From NCBI RefSeq assembly GCF_014218355.1, contig NZ_AP023368.1, positions 5,209,501 through 5,273,500 of the forward strand: a stretch of DNA of 64,000 bases. The letters run 5' to 3'. Shown here one piece after another: positions 1 through 8,652 of the stretch (the first letter of the stretch is position 1; every line of letters starts with the position of its first letter). The stretch comes from Anaerocolumna chitinilytica. GTDB taxonomy: Bacteria > Bacillota > Clostridia > Lachnospirales > Lachnospiraceae. The notes beneath the pieces are model-generated. The model was not told the origin of the DNA and ran no database searches. It saw only the letters and a list, made by a program, of their open reading frames with translations. The position numbers and the translations under genes were made by a program.

Positions 1-733
1 TACCGATAGCGGACTTCTTATCCTTCATCTGATAAACTCCCGGTTTCTCCTGGAGCACTCCTATTCCGATGACGCAAACCTGTGGCGGAATAACATCCAG
101 GAGTCCAATTCTCCCCTGGGTTCCCTTAATTGCCGCCCCAAGATTTGATACCGTTATGGTCCCCTGATCTAGCATTTCCCTGTTAAGTATAACTCCCTTA
201 CTTCTTTGGCTGTTATCACTGTAAAGAACTGCCCCAAGACTGCGACCGATAACTTTTCTTATCTTACCCTTTCGCAGATTCCTTAAACTGTCCTTTAGTC
301 CGACTCTTAATAGAGAACGCTCCATATCCGATGTTCTGACCTGCTCCATCATCTCTGCTATCTGCTTCTCCATGGCTGCAAGGGGTTTGGTTCCTATGTC
401 GCGCAGATTAACCGTTATCATCTCTCCGCTTGGGAGCAGCACCGGCATATTGATATTAATCTTTTCTTTTATGGTAATCCGCCCTGACAAAAGAAAGGTA
501 TTATAACGTATTTCAGCATTCATCTGAGGTGCCGACTTGATTCCTTCCACGATAACCCTCAGCAGAATTGTATTAAAAGATATGTTTGCCAGTTGTTTAA
601 ATTCTTCATAGAACTTTGTAACATCCGCTTCATAGACATATGACACATGAGGAATATCCTTCCACCCCTCCTGTGTTACACTGGCTATTACTTTCTTTCT
701 GATATTAAAATAGGTTGTTTTCTCTGCCTTCAT
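1..733 (-). CDS. 2-oxoacid dehydrogenase E2-type acyltransferase catalytic domain (partial)
   Basis: An open frame of 244 codons runs from an ATG at 731-733 off the left edge of the window, so the C-terminus is missing. The visible part reads like the catalytic domain of dihydrolipoamide acyltransferases and chloramphenicol acetyltransferases: PHVSYVYEADVTKFYEEF near residues 28-45, a segment like the NTILLRV helix, and TITVSNLGAAIKGTQ followed by a PPQVCVIGVG stretch near residues 200-225. The active-site HHxxxDG would lie beyond the window. No lipoyl or subunit-binding domain precedes the catalytic domain, so this is probably a stand-alone member rather than a canonical E2. Its substrate is unknown. 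Confidence 0.75.
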   Translation of the reverse strand, partial: MKAEKTTYFNIRKKVIASVTQEGWKDIPHVSYVYEADVTKFYEEFKQLANISFNTILLRVIVEGIKSAPQMNAEIRYNTFLLSGRITIKEKININMPVLLPSGEMITVNLRDIGTKPLAAMEKQIAEMMEQVRTSDMERSLLRVGLKDSLRNLRKGKIRKVIGRSLGAVLYSDNSQRSKGVILNREMLDQGTITVSNLGAAIKGTQGRIGLLDVIPPQVCVIGIGVLQEKPGVYQMKDKKSAIG

Positions 734-822
734 AGAAGACCAGCTTTCCTTGCCTTTCGCATATTATAGATAACATATGCAGTATCAGAAAAAGTGCTGC
801 TACTATTATTTCTTTCCGGAAA

Positions 823-1692
823 CTATTTATTTTCCACAGCTATCCATACCTCCTGGCGGTTCTCCTGTAAATAGCATTCGATTACAGGAAGGTCAGCCAG
901 TGCATAACCGGAATTGGGGAGCCATTCCGTGTAGAATTGCTTGTAGACTCGCTGTACTGCCTCCGGTAACTCCCCATTTGCTTCAAATACTGCCCAGGTA
1001 GCTGCGGGATACGAGATTTCTTCCATTCCTTCCGGAGGTGAAATAGGTGTACACTCTTCCCCATCTACCCAATTCGTGACTGCAAGGATATACCTCATCT
1101 CTTCTGCATTACCCCATCTGCCTCCCTCTGCAATACCAAGAAACCCCGCCGGTCTATAATCCGGATAGTTTGTCATAAATGAATCCATTACACCATTCTT
1201 CCAGGCAGCTTCCCATATCCCAGGAATAACCTCAAAAGCTTTCTCGGTTTTTACTCGGTACGATATTCCCATCACCCGAAAAGCAGGCCATTGTTCAATT
1301 TGATAATTCATATGATGTTCTCCCTTTATCGTGATTTGAAAGGAGAGCTTTGGACAGGACCGCAGTTGTACGGTTTCATTCCTGACTCTGGACGGCGATA
1401 CTCCATGAAAATTCTTAAACGCCCTGGAAAATGCATCCTGGGATTCATAGCCGTACTTTAAGCCAATATCGATAATCCTGTCCCTGCCGTTTAACAGATC
1501 AAAAGCAGCCACGGTAAGGCGTCTGTTCCTGATATATTCAGCCAACGGCTTGTCTGCAAGATAGGAAAACATCCGCTGATAATTGTAGACGGAACAATCT
1601 GCAAAACCGGCTAATTTCTCATAAGATATTTCCTTGTCCAGATTATCCTCAATATATCTTATAGACTTATTCAATTTCTCAATCCAATCCAC
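823..1692 (-). CDS. AraC-family regulator with GyrI-like effector-binding domain
   Basis: Predicted transcription factor of 289 residues. Residues about 1-105 hold the paired AraC helix-turn-helix (YGYESQDAFSRAFKNFHGVSPS is the family signature). Residues about 130-285 form a GyrI/BmrR-type effector-binding domain, which usually binds small hydrophobic or cationic compounds. The start chosen is GTG at 1690-1692 because AGGAGGTGA lies 4 bases upstream; an ATG 12 codons earlier has no ribosome site. It faces the same way as its neighbours, and its target is not evident. The same domain pair recurs at 57.4 kb. Confidence 0.85.
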   Translation of the reverse strand: MDWIEKLNKSIRYIEDNLDKEISYEKLAGFADCSVYNYQRMFSYLADKPLAEYIRNRRLTVAAFDLLNGRDRIIDIGLKYGYESQDAFSRAFKNFHGVSPSRVRNETVQLRSCPKLSFQITIKGEHHMNYQIEQWPAFRVMGISYRVKTEKAFEVIPGIWEAAWKNGVMDSFMTNYPDYRPAGFLGIAEGGRWGNAEEMRYILAVTNWVDGEECTPISPPEGMEEISYPAATWAVFEANGELPEAVQRVYKQFYTEWLPNSGYALADLPVIECYLQENRQEVWIAVENK

Positions 1693-1769
1693 GCTCTCAC
1701 CTCCTGACCTTATCATATACAATATCAAATTCTTCTGCCCGGCTTCTTCTGCCGCATATTGCTGGATAG

Positions 1770-2291
1770 TTATATTGTCTCGTAGTGCAGCTCTGCAAAT
1801 TGGTTAACTCTTCTTACACCTAATAATCTTAACCTTGTTTCAAAATCATTCTTCTTAAACAGAGGTATTCCATCTCCTATAATTGTCGGAGCTATCGTAA
1901 TAAACCATTCATCTATCAACCGATTTGCTATAAAGTGCTGTAGCAGCTCACCTCCGCCAACTACCCAGATATCCTTCCCCTCTTTCTGCCTTAGATTCTT
2001 AATGAACTCGGTAATATCCCCATTAAAAAAACGGACATACTCATCCTTACCCTGTTTCCTTTCGGAAAAAACAAAGCATTCCTTATCCTTATAAGGGAAA
2101 TTATCCCCCTCTGCATTCAGAATCCAGTCATAAGTTCTTCTGCCCATAATAACAGTATCAACATGTTCGATAAACTCTGAATACCCGTTGTCTCCTTCGC
2201 CTTCCGTAGAAAATAACCACTCCAATGAGTCTTCTTTCGTTGCGATATACCCATCCAGACTTGTTGCAATGTATAACACTACTTTCCTCAT
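1770..2291 (-). CDS. Dihydrofolate reductase-fold (RibD C-terminal type) protein
   Basis: A 173-residue protein of the family that includes the reductase half of RibD and YwjB/YyaP-like proteins. Visible hallmarks are IATSLDGYIA near residues 8-17, an IMGRRTYDW segment, the glycine motif WVVGGGEL near residue 110 and PTIIGDGIPLF near residue 138. These should form an NAD(P)H-binding Rossmann-like fold. The substrate cannot be told from sequence, and most stand-alone members are uncharacterised. GGAGG lies 10 bases before the ATG. It follows the GNAT gene at 2828 by 24 bases, so the two may be co-transcribed. Confidence 0.8.
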   Translation of the reverse strand: MRKVVLYIATSLDGYIATKEDSLEWLFSTEGEGDNGYSEFIEHVDTVIMGRRTYDWILNAEGDNFPYKDKECFVFSERKQGKDEYVRFFNGDITEFIKNLRQKEGKDIWVVGGGELLQHFIANRLIDEWFITIAPTIIGDGIPLFKKNDFETRLRLLGVRRVNQFAELHYETI

Positions 2292-2315
2292 CTGCCATGT
2301 ACCTCCTTAATTTTT

Positions 2316-2828
2316 TTATACAGTAATCACTTTTTCCATCAGGTAAAACCTGCCCTTACGGAAGTTAACCTCTCCTGCGATATGATAACCTATTGATTGA
2401 TACATCTTTAATGCATAAGGATTCTGGGTAAATGCATCCAGTCTTATAGAAGATACCCCCTGCTCCCTTAAGTTATTCTCAATGTGCACCAAAGTCTGTT
2501 TTCCAAATCCTCTATTCTGAAACTTAGGATGCACACAAAGCCTGTGAATTACTTTGTAATTCTCCGTATCAAGCACCCACTTTCCCCCGTCATACTGCTC
2601 GTCGCAATCCTTATTAATTACGAAAGTAACAGCTATATCACCATCTGATAATCCTACAGAAAGCTCGTCCTTTTCAATATCCTGTTCCACATCTTCTCGG
2701 TTCGGATATATTTCATCCCATTGATAGATTCCGTTTGCTACCATTTCTCTCACTCCGTTAAAAATAAGCTCACAAATCTCATCTCTATCTTCTTTTGTTC
2801 CTTTACGAAACAGCAACTTTTCTTCCAT
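2316..2828 (-). CDS. GNAT-family N-acetyltransferase
   Basis: A 170-residue GNAT protein. The acetyl-CoA pyrophosphate-binding signature is in LCVHPKFQNRGFGKQTL, near residues 97-113, followed by the usual beta-bulge and C-terminal strands (LDAFTQNPYALKMYQSIGY). Members transfer acetyl groups from acetyl-CoA to amines; the acceptor is unknown. GGAGG sits before the ATG at 2828. It lies upstream of the DHFR-fold gene on the same strand. Confidence 0.85.
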   Translation of the reverse strand: MEEKLLFRKGTKEDRDEICELIFNGVREMVANGIYQWDEIYPNREDVEQDIEKDELSVGLSDGDIAVTFVINKDCDEQYDGGKWVLDTENYKVIHRLCVHPKFQNRGFGKQTLVHIENNLREQGVSSIRLDAFTQNPYALKMYQSIGYHIAGEVNFRKGRFYLMEKVITV

Positions 2829-2883
2829 AGCCAGGCCTCCGATGTGATTGCATGTATTATCAATATTATAACATAATCAAAGG

Positions 2884-2928
2884 GTAGAAAAAAACTGTCA
2901 ATTCCAAAAGAAATCGGCAGTTTTATTT
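2884..2928 (-). terminator. Intrinsic terminator after the CBM9-like gene
   Basis: Minus-strand AAAACTGCCGATTT pairs imperfectly with a downstream GACAGTTTT and is followed by seven T. It lies about 15 bases past the stop of the gene at 2944-3546. Confidence 0.6.
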
Positions 2929-2943
2929 TAGTTCGTAACAGAC

Positions 2944-3546
2944 TTATATAATCACTGCCCTTTGAAAAAATTCCGGCAGATGAAAATTTGGTTTTTCGCT
3001 GATAATAGGAGCAAAGCTTCCGTAATGCTCCTGACCTGGTGTCTGGCATACCTTATAAAAATTGCAGGTAAAACTGTCCCCGGATTGCAGGGGGCCGCCA
3101 CCAAAGAACCGTACAATCAGTCCCATAGGAATCTTTAGAAGGATGCTCCAGGAATCTTCCTTGATGCCAGCTTCACATATCGCTTTCTGTTCCTTGTCAT
3201 AGGAAATGAACTCCCGTGCTTTTGCAGTACCAAACTGGCTTAACATTGCACCGTTTGCATTCATCTCAAAATTTAGATAAGTTTGATCTGACCCTCCCGC
3301 TGAAAAGCTTAAAAATGCTTCCATGGCACTATCCTCATAAACAGGGTCGTTCTCCTTGGTAAAGGTTCTTAAAGGATTCCTCTCTACCGCAGTCATGGAA
3401 ATAATCAAACCATAACCCTCTAACAGTCCCATTCTTCCATAAGCTTCCGGCTTCTCTCCATCTGCCCACTGATAATGATCAATGCAGAACTTCTCGCATT
3501 CCTCCAACTGTTCCAAACTAGTTATTCTATGCACTTCATAATTCAT
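2944..3546 (-). CDS. Carbohydrate-binding family 9-like protein
   Basis: A 200-residue protein resembling the stand-alone CBM9-like (DOMON-related) proteins common in Firmicutes. These usually have a beta-sandwich with motifs like DSAMEAFLSF (residues about 80-90), a LNFEMNANGAML strand and a C-terminal FNFYKVC/HYGSFAPI region, here TCNFYKVCQ and EHYGSFAPI. No signal peptide or transmembrane segment is visible, so it is probably cytoplasmic. The start is ATG at 3544-3546, seven bases after GGAGG; the frame is open a further 19 codons upstream without a ribosome site. The ligand is unknown, but the adjacent galE and sugar-kinase genes fit a sugar-related role. Confidence 0.6.
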   Translation of the reverse strand: MNYEVHRITSLEQLEECEKFCIDHYQWADGEKPEAYGRMGLLEGYGLIISMTAVERNPLRTFTKENDPVYEDSAMEAFLSFSAGGSDQTYLNFEMNANGAMLSQFGTAKAREFISYDKEQKAICEAGIKEDSWSILLKIPMGLIVRFFGGGPLQSGDSFTCNFYKVCQTPGQEHYGSFAPIISEKPNFHLPEFFQRAVII

Positions 3547-3635
3547 AGTAACCTCCATACGCCAATACACCTCAGGTTTGTGCCGAGGATTTCGTAGGCT
3601 CAAACCTATGTAGGAAAAATGTCTTACCTGACAAA

Positions 3636-4646
3636 TTATTTGTAGCCATTTGGATTATTCTGTTGCCAGCGCCAAGCATCTTCGCACATCTCATCCAGTC
3701 CTCTTTTAGCACTCCACCCAAGTTCTTCCCTTGCCAGAGTAACATCTGCATAGCAGACTGCTATATCTCCTGGCCGGCGGGGTTTTAATACATAGGGAAT
3801 GTCTTTACCGCATACACGGGAGAAAGCTTTTATCATATCAAAAACACTGTAACCGGTGCCGGTGCCAAGATTATAGGTACATAAACCGGGCTGCTGCGCC
3901 AGCTTCTCAACTGCCTTTACATGTCCGTCTGCCAAGTCAGCAACATGTATATAGTCTCTGACTCCGCTTCCGTCAGGGGTATCATAATCATTTCCAAATA
4001 CACCGACAGCTTCATGCTTTCCTACTGCCGTCTGGGTAATATAGGGAACCAGATTATTAGGAATTCCCTGAGGGTCTTCCCCAATTAAGCCGCTTTTATG
4101 GGCACCTATTGGATTAAAATAGCGAAGCAATATAATATTCCAGGAGGAATCTGCATGATGCAAGTCTCTCAGGATGTTTTCCAGCATTAATTTCGTACTT
4201 CCATAAGGGTTAGTGGTTGACAGGGGGAAATCCTCCTTTATAGGGACGGTTTCCGGTTTACCATAAACCGTAGCGGAAGAACTAAAAACGATGTTCTTTA
4301 CTCCGAATTCTCTCATCACACCAAGCAGTACCAGCGTTCCGGTGATATTGTTATGATAATATTCCAACGGCTTTTGTACGGATTCGCCTACCGCCTTTAA
4401 CCCGGCAAAATGAATAACCGCATCTATCTTCTCTGTCTGAAAGATTTCTCTTAATTCCCTCTCCCATAACAGATCTGTTTTGTAAAATTTTATGTTCTTT
4501 CCGGTAATTTCTTTTACTCTTCTTAAAGCCTCTTCACTGGAATTGCACAGATTATCAACTACGACTACTTCATAGCCGGCATTTAACAATTCCACGCAGG
4601 TATGACTTCCGATATATCCGGCACCGCCGGTCACCAATATTGCCAT
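3636..4646 (-). CDS. galE: UDP-glucose 4-epimerase
   Basis: A 336-residue short-chain dehydrogenase of normal GalE length. It interconverts UDP-glucose and UDP-galactose (some members also the N-acetyl forms) using tightly bound NAD. Visible are the NAD-binding TGGAGYIGS at residues 6-14, the catalytic Ser in FSSSATVYG (about 122-124) and the YxxxK pair (Tyr148, Lys152). The start is ATG at 4646, preceded by AAAGGGG; five further upstream codons are unlikely to be translated. It is the last gene of a row with a NahK-like kinase and a nucleotidyltransferase. This suggests it handles a UDP-hexose or UDP-HexNAc made by those two. Confidence 0.95.
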   Translation of the reverse strand: MAILVTGGAGYIGSHTCVELLNAGYEVVVVDNLCNSSEEALRRVKEITGKNIKFYKTDLLWERELREIFQTEKIDAVIHFAGLKAVGESVQKPLEYYHNNITGTLVLLGVMREFGVKNIVFSSSATVYGKPETVPIKEDFPLSTTNPYGSTKLMLENILRDLHHADSSWNIILLRYFNPIGAHKSGLIGEDPQGIPNNLVPYITQTAVGKHEAVGVFGNDYDTPDGSGVRDYIHVADLADGHVKAVEKLAQQPGLCTYNLGTGTGYSVFDMIKAFSRVCGKDIPYVLKPRRPGDIAVCYADVTLAREELGWSAKRGLDEMCEDAWRWQQNNPNGYK

Positions 4647-4796
4647 ATTGACCCCTTTCACAACTTTAAATTTTCTTATTTTTATTATCCCCGACTTTTA
4701 TTTTAACGCCAGTCACGGTAATTATACCATAAATTTCTGCTTGTCAGGTAATAAACTACTGTATTTATTGAATTAACTGTAATCAATTGCTTACAG

Positions 4797-5912
4797 CTAA
4801 CGATATTTACCCGTAATCCTGCTCATTTCATTCCATTTCTGTTCCATATCTTCAACTAGTTTAAGCTGCGTTCTGCAGCGGTCCAGATTATGTCCTTCCC
4901 GGTGAATTCGAAAATAAGTATCCCCCTGAAGGTAATCTGTCAGAAAACGCATACCGCACTCCAAGGTCATTAGCTTGGCTCCCATTGGCAGCATTTCTAC
5001 TTCTTTTTCAGTTAGGCTGCCGTTACAGCCTTCTAAGAACCCCTTGGTGTAAATCTCAAATAGATTCAGGTCCAGAGAGACTTTTGATAAATCTGTCTCA
5101 TCCTCGGCAGCAGTATTTGCCCCGAAACGGATGGAATCCCCATAGTCAAAGATAGATAACCCGGGCATGACAGTATCCAGATCAATGACGCAGATACCCT
5201 TTCCGGTACTGTTATCAATTAATATATTATTCAGCTTAGTGTCATTATGAGTAACCCGGAGGGGCAGTTCTCCTGCTTTCAGCAGGTCCATACACACTTT
5301 CATTTCTTCTGCCCGCTCAAGCAGGAAGTGTATTTCAGTTTGTACTTCTGCCGCTCGTCCGAGGAGGTCTGCAGCAACCGCTGTCTTAAATGTTTCAAAG
5401 CGGACCGGAGTATTGTGAAAATCCGGTATTGTCTCATATAGGCTGCCGGCATCATAGTCTGCCAAAAGGTTCTGAAAATGCCCGAAGGATACGGCACTTT
5501 CATAGAAGTCCTTCACATTCTCCACTCTGTCAAAGGAGACGGCATCCCCGATAAAGAGGTATGCTCTCCAATAGGAACCAATACTATCTCTAAAATAAGG
5601 GCTGCCGTCTTTTGTATAAACCACATTCATGGTTTCTCTTTTGACATCCCCTGAATTTTTTTCTATTTTATCCCGAAGAAAGGAGGTTACGTTACAGATG
5701 TTTTTCATTAATTCCTCCGGTTTTTTAAATATTTCATGATTCATCCTCTGAAGGATATACTTTTCAATGTGTCCGTCCGATTCTTTAAAACGAATTAAAA
5801 AGGTATCATTAATGTGTCCGCTGCCATAACGGCTGTAATCCAGAAATTCTCCCTGGAACCCGATTGCCTGAATAGCTTCCTGTATTCTGGAGCAATATTC
5901 TTCCCTTGTCAT
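4797..5912 (-). CDS. NahK-like anomeric sugar kinase (aminoglycoside phosphotransferase fold)
   Basis: A 371-residue kinase of the APH fold, closest by eye to bacterial N-acetylhexosamine 1-kinases, which phosphorylate GlcNAc/GalNAc at C1 in the lacto-N-biose/galacto-N-biose pathway. Visible are a nucleotide-binding loop region YGSGHINDTF (29-38), the Brenner motif THNDTKLNNILID (catalytic Asp224, Asn228/229) and the metal-binding DLD (244-246). GGGAGG precedes the ATG at 5912. It lies 28 bases after the nucleotidyltransferase gene and upstream of galE, which is the expected pathway order from free sugar to sugar-1-P to UDP-sugar. No GH112 phosphorylase is in the window, so the sugar source differs or lies elsewhere. 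Confidence 0.75.
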   Translation of the reverse strand: MTREEYCSRIQEAIQAIGFQGEFLDYSRYGSGHINDTFLIRFKESDGHIEKYILQRMNHEIFKKPEELMKNICNVTSFLRDKIEKNSGDVKRETMNVVYTKDGSPYFRDSIGSYWRAYLFIGDAVSFDRVENVKDFYESAVSFGHFQNLLADYDAGSLYETIPDFHNTPVRFETFKTAVAADLLGRAAEVQTEIHFLLERAEEMKVCMDLLKAGELPLRVTHNDTKLNNILIDNSTGKGICVIDLDTVMPGLSIFDYGDSIRFGANTAAEDETDLSKVSLDLNLFEIYTKGFLEGCNGSLTEKEVEMLPMGAKLMTLECGMRFLTDYLQGDTYFRIHREGHNLDRCRTQLKLVEDMEQKWNEMSRITGKYR

Positions 5913-5940
5913 AGTTAATCCTCCCATGCCGGTTATTTCG

Positions 5941-6861
5941 TTAAATCCAGAGCTTCTCCGGATATATTCCTGTATCTTTCAGGTTCTGTATTGCTCTCAT
6001 TACTGCTTCCTTGTCTTCCTTATAAGTTACACCATACCATTTATCCCTGGACTCCAGCACTTTTACTTCCGCTTTCTCTTCCCTTATCAATTCTCCGACA
6101 ACGCTGGGCAGAAAATATTCGGCCTTCAAAGGATTAAGCACCGCACCATTCTGCAAAAATTCCGTGAATTTCTCCTCTAAAACTGGAAGAATGCTTTTAT
6201 GAAATCCCCAAAGATTCATGGATACAATACTGGAAGCCGGAAGTTCTTCCCAGGTCTTTCCATCGTCTTCTGTATAGATCGCACTGTTACCCTGTTTTTC
6301 AATATGTACTCTTTCTACTATTTCTCTCAGTCTGCCCTCCATGTCCACGCTGCACACACCCCGTGCAACATGTCCATGCTCCGTTAACGTATTTTCTAAT
6401 AAGTATCCTACCATGGAATACTGGAACTTCTCTGAATCTTCTGTAGAAACCAGTGTCTCATATATCATGGAAAATGCCTGTTTTCCGTAATAATCATCCG
6501 CATTGATTACAGCAAAGGGGCCTTGAATCACATTACGGCAGCTAAGTATTGCATGCCCGGTGCCCCAGGGTTTGTTCCTGCCCTCCGGTACCACAAAGCC
6601 TTCCGGCAGATCATCAAGCTTCTGGTAGACATACTCCACCTCCACTTTTTCAGCAATACGGTTGCCGATTCTTTGCTTAAAATCCTCTTCAATCTCAGGC
6701 TTTATAATAAATATTATTTTCTCAAATCCCGCTCTTACCGCATCATAAATTGAAAAATCAATAATCAGGTTTCCCTGGCTGTCAATAGGGTCAATCTGTT
6801 TTAGCCCGCCGTATCTGCTCCCCATTCCTGCTGCCATAATTACCAAAACCGGTTTTATCAT
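5941..6861 (-). CDS. Sugar nucleotidyltransferase
   Basis: A 306-residue nucleotidyltransferase. The N-terminal signature MAAGMGSRYGGLKQ (residues 9-22, GxGxRxxxxK) binds the nucleotide. PWGTGHAI near residue 97 and NADDYYG near 115 are the base- and metal-binding segments found in UTP/dTTP:sugar-1-phosphate transferases. Together with the downstream kinase and GalE it should turn a sugar-1-phosphate into UDP-sugar, replacing the GalT-type uridylyltransferase of the bifidobacterial lnp cluster. That pathway role is inference. The start is ATG at 6861, after AAAGGAG. The ribosome site lies at the end of a duplicated hairpin leader (6864-7018). Confidence 0.8.
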   Translation of the reverse strand: MIKPVLVIMAAGMGSRYGGLKQIDPIDSQGNLIIDFSIYDAVRAGFEKIIFIIKPEIEEDFKQRIGNRIAEKVEVEYVYQKLDDLPEGFVVPEGRNKPWGTGHAILSCRNVIQGPFAVINADDYYGKQAFSMIYETLVSTEDSEKFQYSMVGYLLENTLTEHGHVARGVCSVDMEGRLREIVERVHIEKQGNSAIYTEDDGKTWEELPASSIVSMNLWGFHKSILPVLEEKFTEFLQNGAVLNPLKAEYFLPSVVGELIREEKAEVKVLESRDKWYGVTYKEDKEAVMRAIQNLKDTGIYPEKLWI

Positions 6862-6863
6862 AA

Positions 6864-6943
6864 TATCTCCTTTCGTGAATAACAAATCTTTGATTTGTTA
6901 TTCCTGAATTTGTAGTTGAAAAACTTCTTTTTGTTTTTCAACC
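6864..6943 (-). repeat. Leader hairpin element, copy A2 (gene-proximal)
   Basis: On the minus strand this 80-bp unit has two perfect hairpins. The first is GTTGAAAAAC with GTTTTTCAAC (6915-6942); the second is GAATAACAAATC, AAA, GATTTGTTATTC (6877-6903). ACGAAAGGAG and the nucleotidyltransferase start follow directly. It is a tandem duplicate of 6944-7018. The same second hairpin plus ribosome site recurs at 26.7, 31.5 and (degenerate) 46.4 kb. Confidence 0.85.
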
Positions 6944-7018
6944 TATCTCCTTTCGTTAATATCAGATCTTTGATCTGTTATTCCTGAATTTGTAGTTGAA
7001 AAACTGCTTTTTGTTTTA
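6944..7018 (-). repeat. Leader hairpin element, copy A1 (distal)
   Basis: Second member of a tandem pair with period 80 bp. It keeps the AGTTTTTCAACTACAAATTC segment, the dyad GAATAACAGATC / GATCTGATATT and the ACGAAAGGAGATA ribosome-site end. Here no start codon follows, only the next copy. Confidence 0.85.
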
Positions 7019-7066
7019 ATAAAAAGGCCACCCCAGTAATACTAATATTCGCTGACGGGTGGCCTA
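7018..7066 (-). terminator. Intrinsic terminator of the ABC transporter operon
   Basis: Perfect 8-bp stem GGCCACCC (7026-7033) with GGGTGGCC (7057-7064). On the minus strand the second arm is followed by TTTTTATT. It lies just past the solute-binding protein gene and separates it from the nucleotidyltransferase-kinase-galE genes. Confidence 0.85.
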
Positions 7067-7120
7067 TTCTGCATTTCCCCGGCCGGAATGGAAGTTAGTC
7101 ATCCGGCGGGTTATGGTAAT

Positions 7121-8584
7121 TTATTTATTCTTTGCAGCCTGGAACTCATCCATCTGCTTTTGAACTTCTGCCACATATTCATCAATACCGGCTTTTTTCA
7201 ATGCATCCAGGGCCTTAGGGTACTCTGTATCATAATCTACGAATCCATAGAGTATCGGTGCCATCTGCTTTCCTGCCACTTCTTTAATTGCTGCTTCCAG
7301 TACCTTTACCTTTTCGTTATTAAAACGGAAGCCAAGCATATTAGAGGTGATAGCCTCGTTATCCCATTTTTCATAAGTATCAATATAGCTCTGGTCTATG
7401 CTAGGAGCAAATAACTGATAGTTCTTATTGCGGAACATCCATTCATAGAAGAATTCATCATTTACCAGTTTCTTGATTCTACCGTCAACGATTTGATAAT
7501 CTTTGTCCTTTACACCATACAAAGCCATGAGATAATTATCCTGGGATGAGTACAGCCAGTTTACAAATTTCATTGCCCCTTCCGGATTCGGTGCTGTCTC
7601 CGGTATGCAAAGTACTTCGCCGCCGGTTGCAATAATGTAACGCGGTTCCTCCGGCTTCAGAATATAGGTCTTTAATCTGGCATCGGGAGCATTTGCCTTT
7701 ACGCTGTCGATAATCTCATTTTCCTTGCCTAAAGAACCTTCTACCCACAGATACAAACCGGTCTGCATACGGGAATCTCTTTCATTGTACTTGGTGGTCA
7801 GATCATCGGTATACAGGCCCTCATTGTACATCTGACGGTTGTATTGGGCTACTTTCTTAAAAGCATCTGTTTCATAGTAATCATATACCTTGTTTGTTTT
7901 TTCTCCATAAACTACACTGTCTTCATTGGCACACCAGGTAAGCTGCTCATCTCCGAAATATCTGGTCAGAGGTTTAAAGATTGGATCTGCCGGGCCTTTC
8001 ATTTCAGGAAATAACTCTTTTGCCTTCTCCGCAAAAGCCTTCAGGTCTTCAGCTGTCTTAATCTCAGTCATGCCGCAGGCTTCCAGAATATCCTGGCGAA
8101 CACATACCATCTGGTACATACCGGAGGAAGGTGCATAAGCAGAAGGAATTCCATAAATCTTCCCGTTAATGGTTGAGCCTTCCAGCTGTTCTTTCGGAAG
8201 TACCTTGAGCATATTCTGCCCGTATTTGTCAATTAAGTCATTAAGTACCGTTGCTTGCTTCTTATTTACAATAGTAGCAAGATCAGGAAGTCCATCCCAA
8301 TACAAGTCAATCGGTTCCTGGGCAGCAAGCATGATATCCTTCTGTTCCCAGTACTGATCCCAAGGTGTATAAACCATCTCCACCTTAATCCCCAGGTCCT
8401 CTTTCATTTTCTGAGCGAATTCATTACTCATAAATTCAGACATTCTGTCACTTTCATCGCCGGGATAGAGAATTGTTACGGTTTTCATCTTTCCAGAGTC
8501 TTTTGCATCATTTTTACTGTTACATCCCCCAAGTAAGCCGATTGCCATAATAACGGCAGCGGCTAGTATAAATAGTCTTTTCAT
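7121..8584 (-). CDS. Sugar ABC transporter, lipoprotein solute-binding protein
   Basis: A 487-residue extracellular solute-binding protein. It has a lipoprotein signal peptide (hydrophobic residues 4-18, lipobox LLGGC with Cys21), so it should be anchored outside the membrane. The C-terminal part (ITSNMLGFRFNNEKV, then a VDYDTEYPKALDALKKAGIDE stretch) resembles the DUF3502-type end found in CUT1-family oligosaccharide binders. GGAGG precedes the ATG. It is the last gene of the operon and is followed by a terminator. The ligand is probably an oligosaccharide handled by the upstream glycosidase-like and dehydrogenase genes; this is inference. Confidence 0.9.
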   Translation of the reverse strand: MKRLFILAAAVIMAIGLLGGCNSKNDAKDSGKMKTVTILYPGDESDRMSEFMSNEFAQKMKEDLGIKVEMVYTPWDQYWEQKDIMLAAQEPIDLYWDGLPDLATIVNKKQATVLNDLIDKYGQNMLKVLPKEQLEGSTINGKIYGIPSAYAPSSGMYQMVCVRQDILEACGMTEIKTAEDLKAFAEKAKELFPEMKGPADPIFKPLTRYFGDEQLTWCANEDSVVYGEKTNKVYDYYETDAFKKVAQYNRQMYNEGLYTDDLTTKYNERDSRMQTGLYLWVEGSLGKENEIIDSVKANAPDARLKTYILKPEEPRYIIATGGEVLCIPETAPNPEGAMKFVNWLYSSQDNYLMALYGVKDKDYQIVDGRIKKLVNDEFFYEWMFRNKNYQLFAPSIDQSYIDTYEKWDNEAITSNMLGFRFNNEKVKVLEAAIKEVAGKQMAPILYGFVDYDTEYPKALDALKKAGIDEYVAEVQKQMDEFQAAKNK

Positions 8585-8652
8585 TGCTGCATCCTCCTTT
8601 TGGTTTTATGTTAAGCCTTTATACCGGCTTCACAACAATTGTTTCAAGGAAC

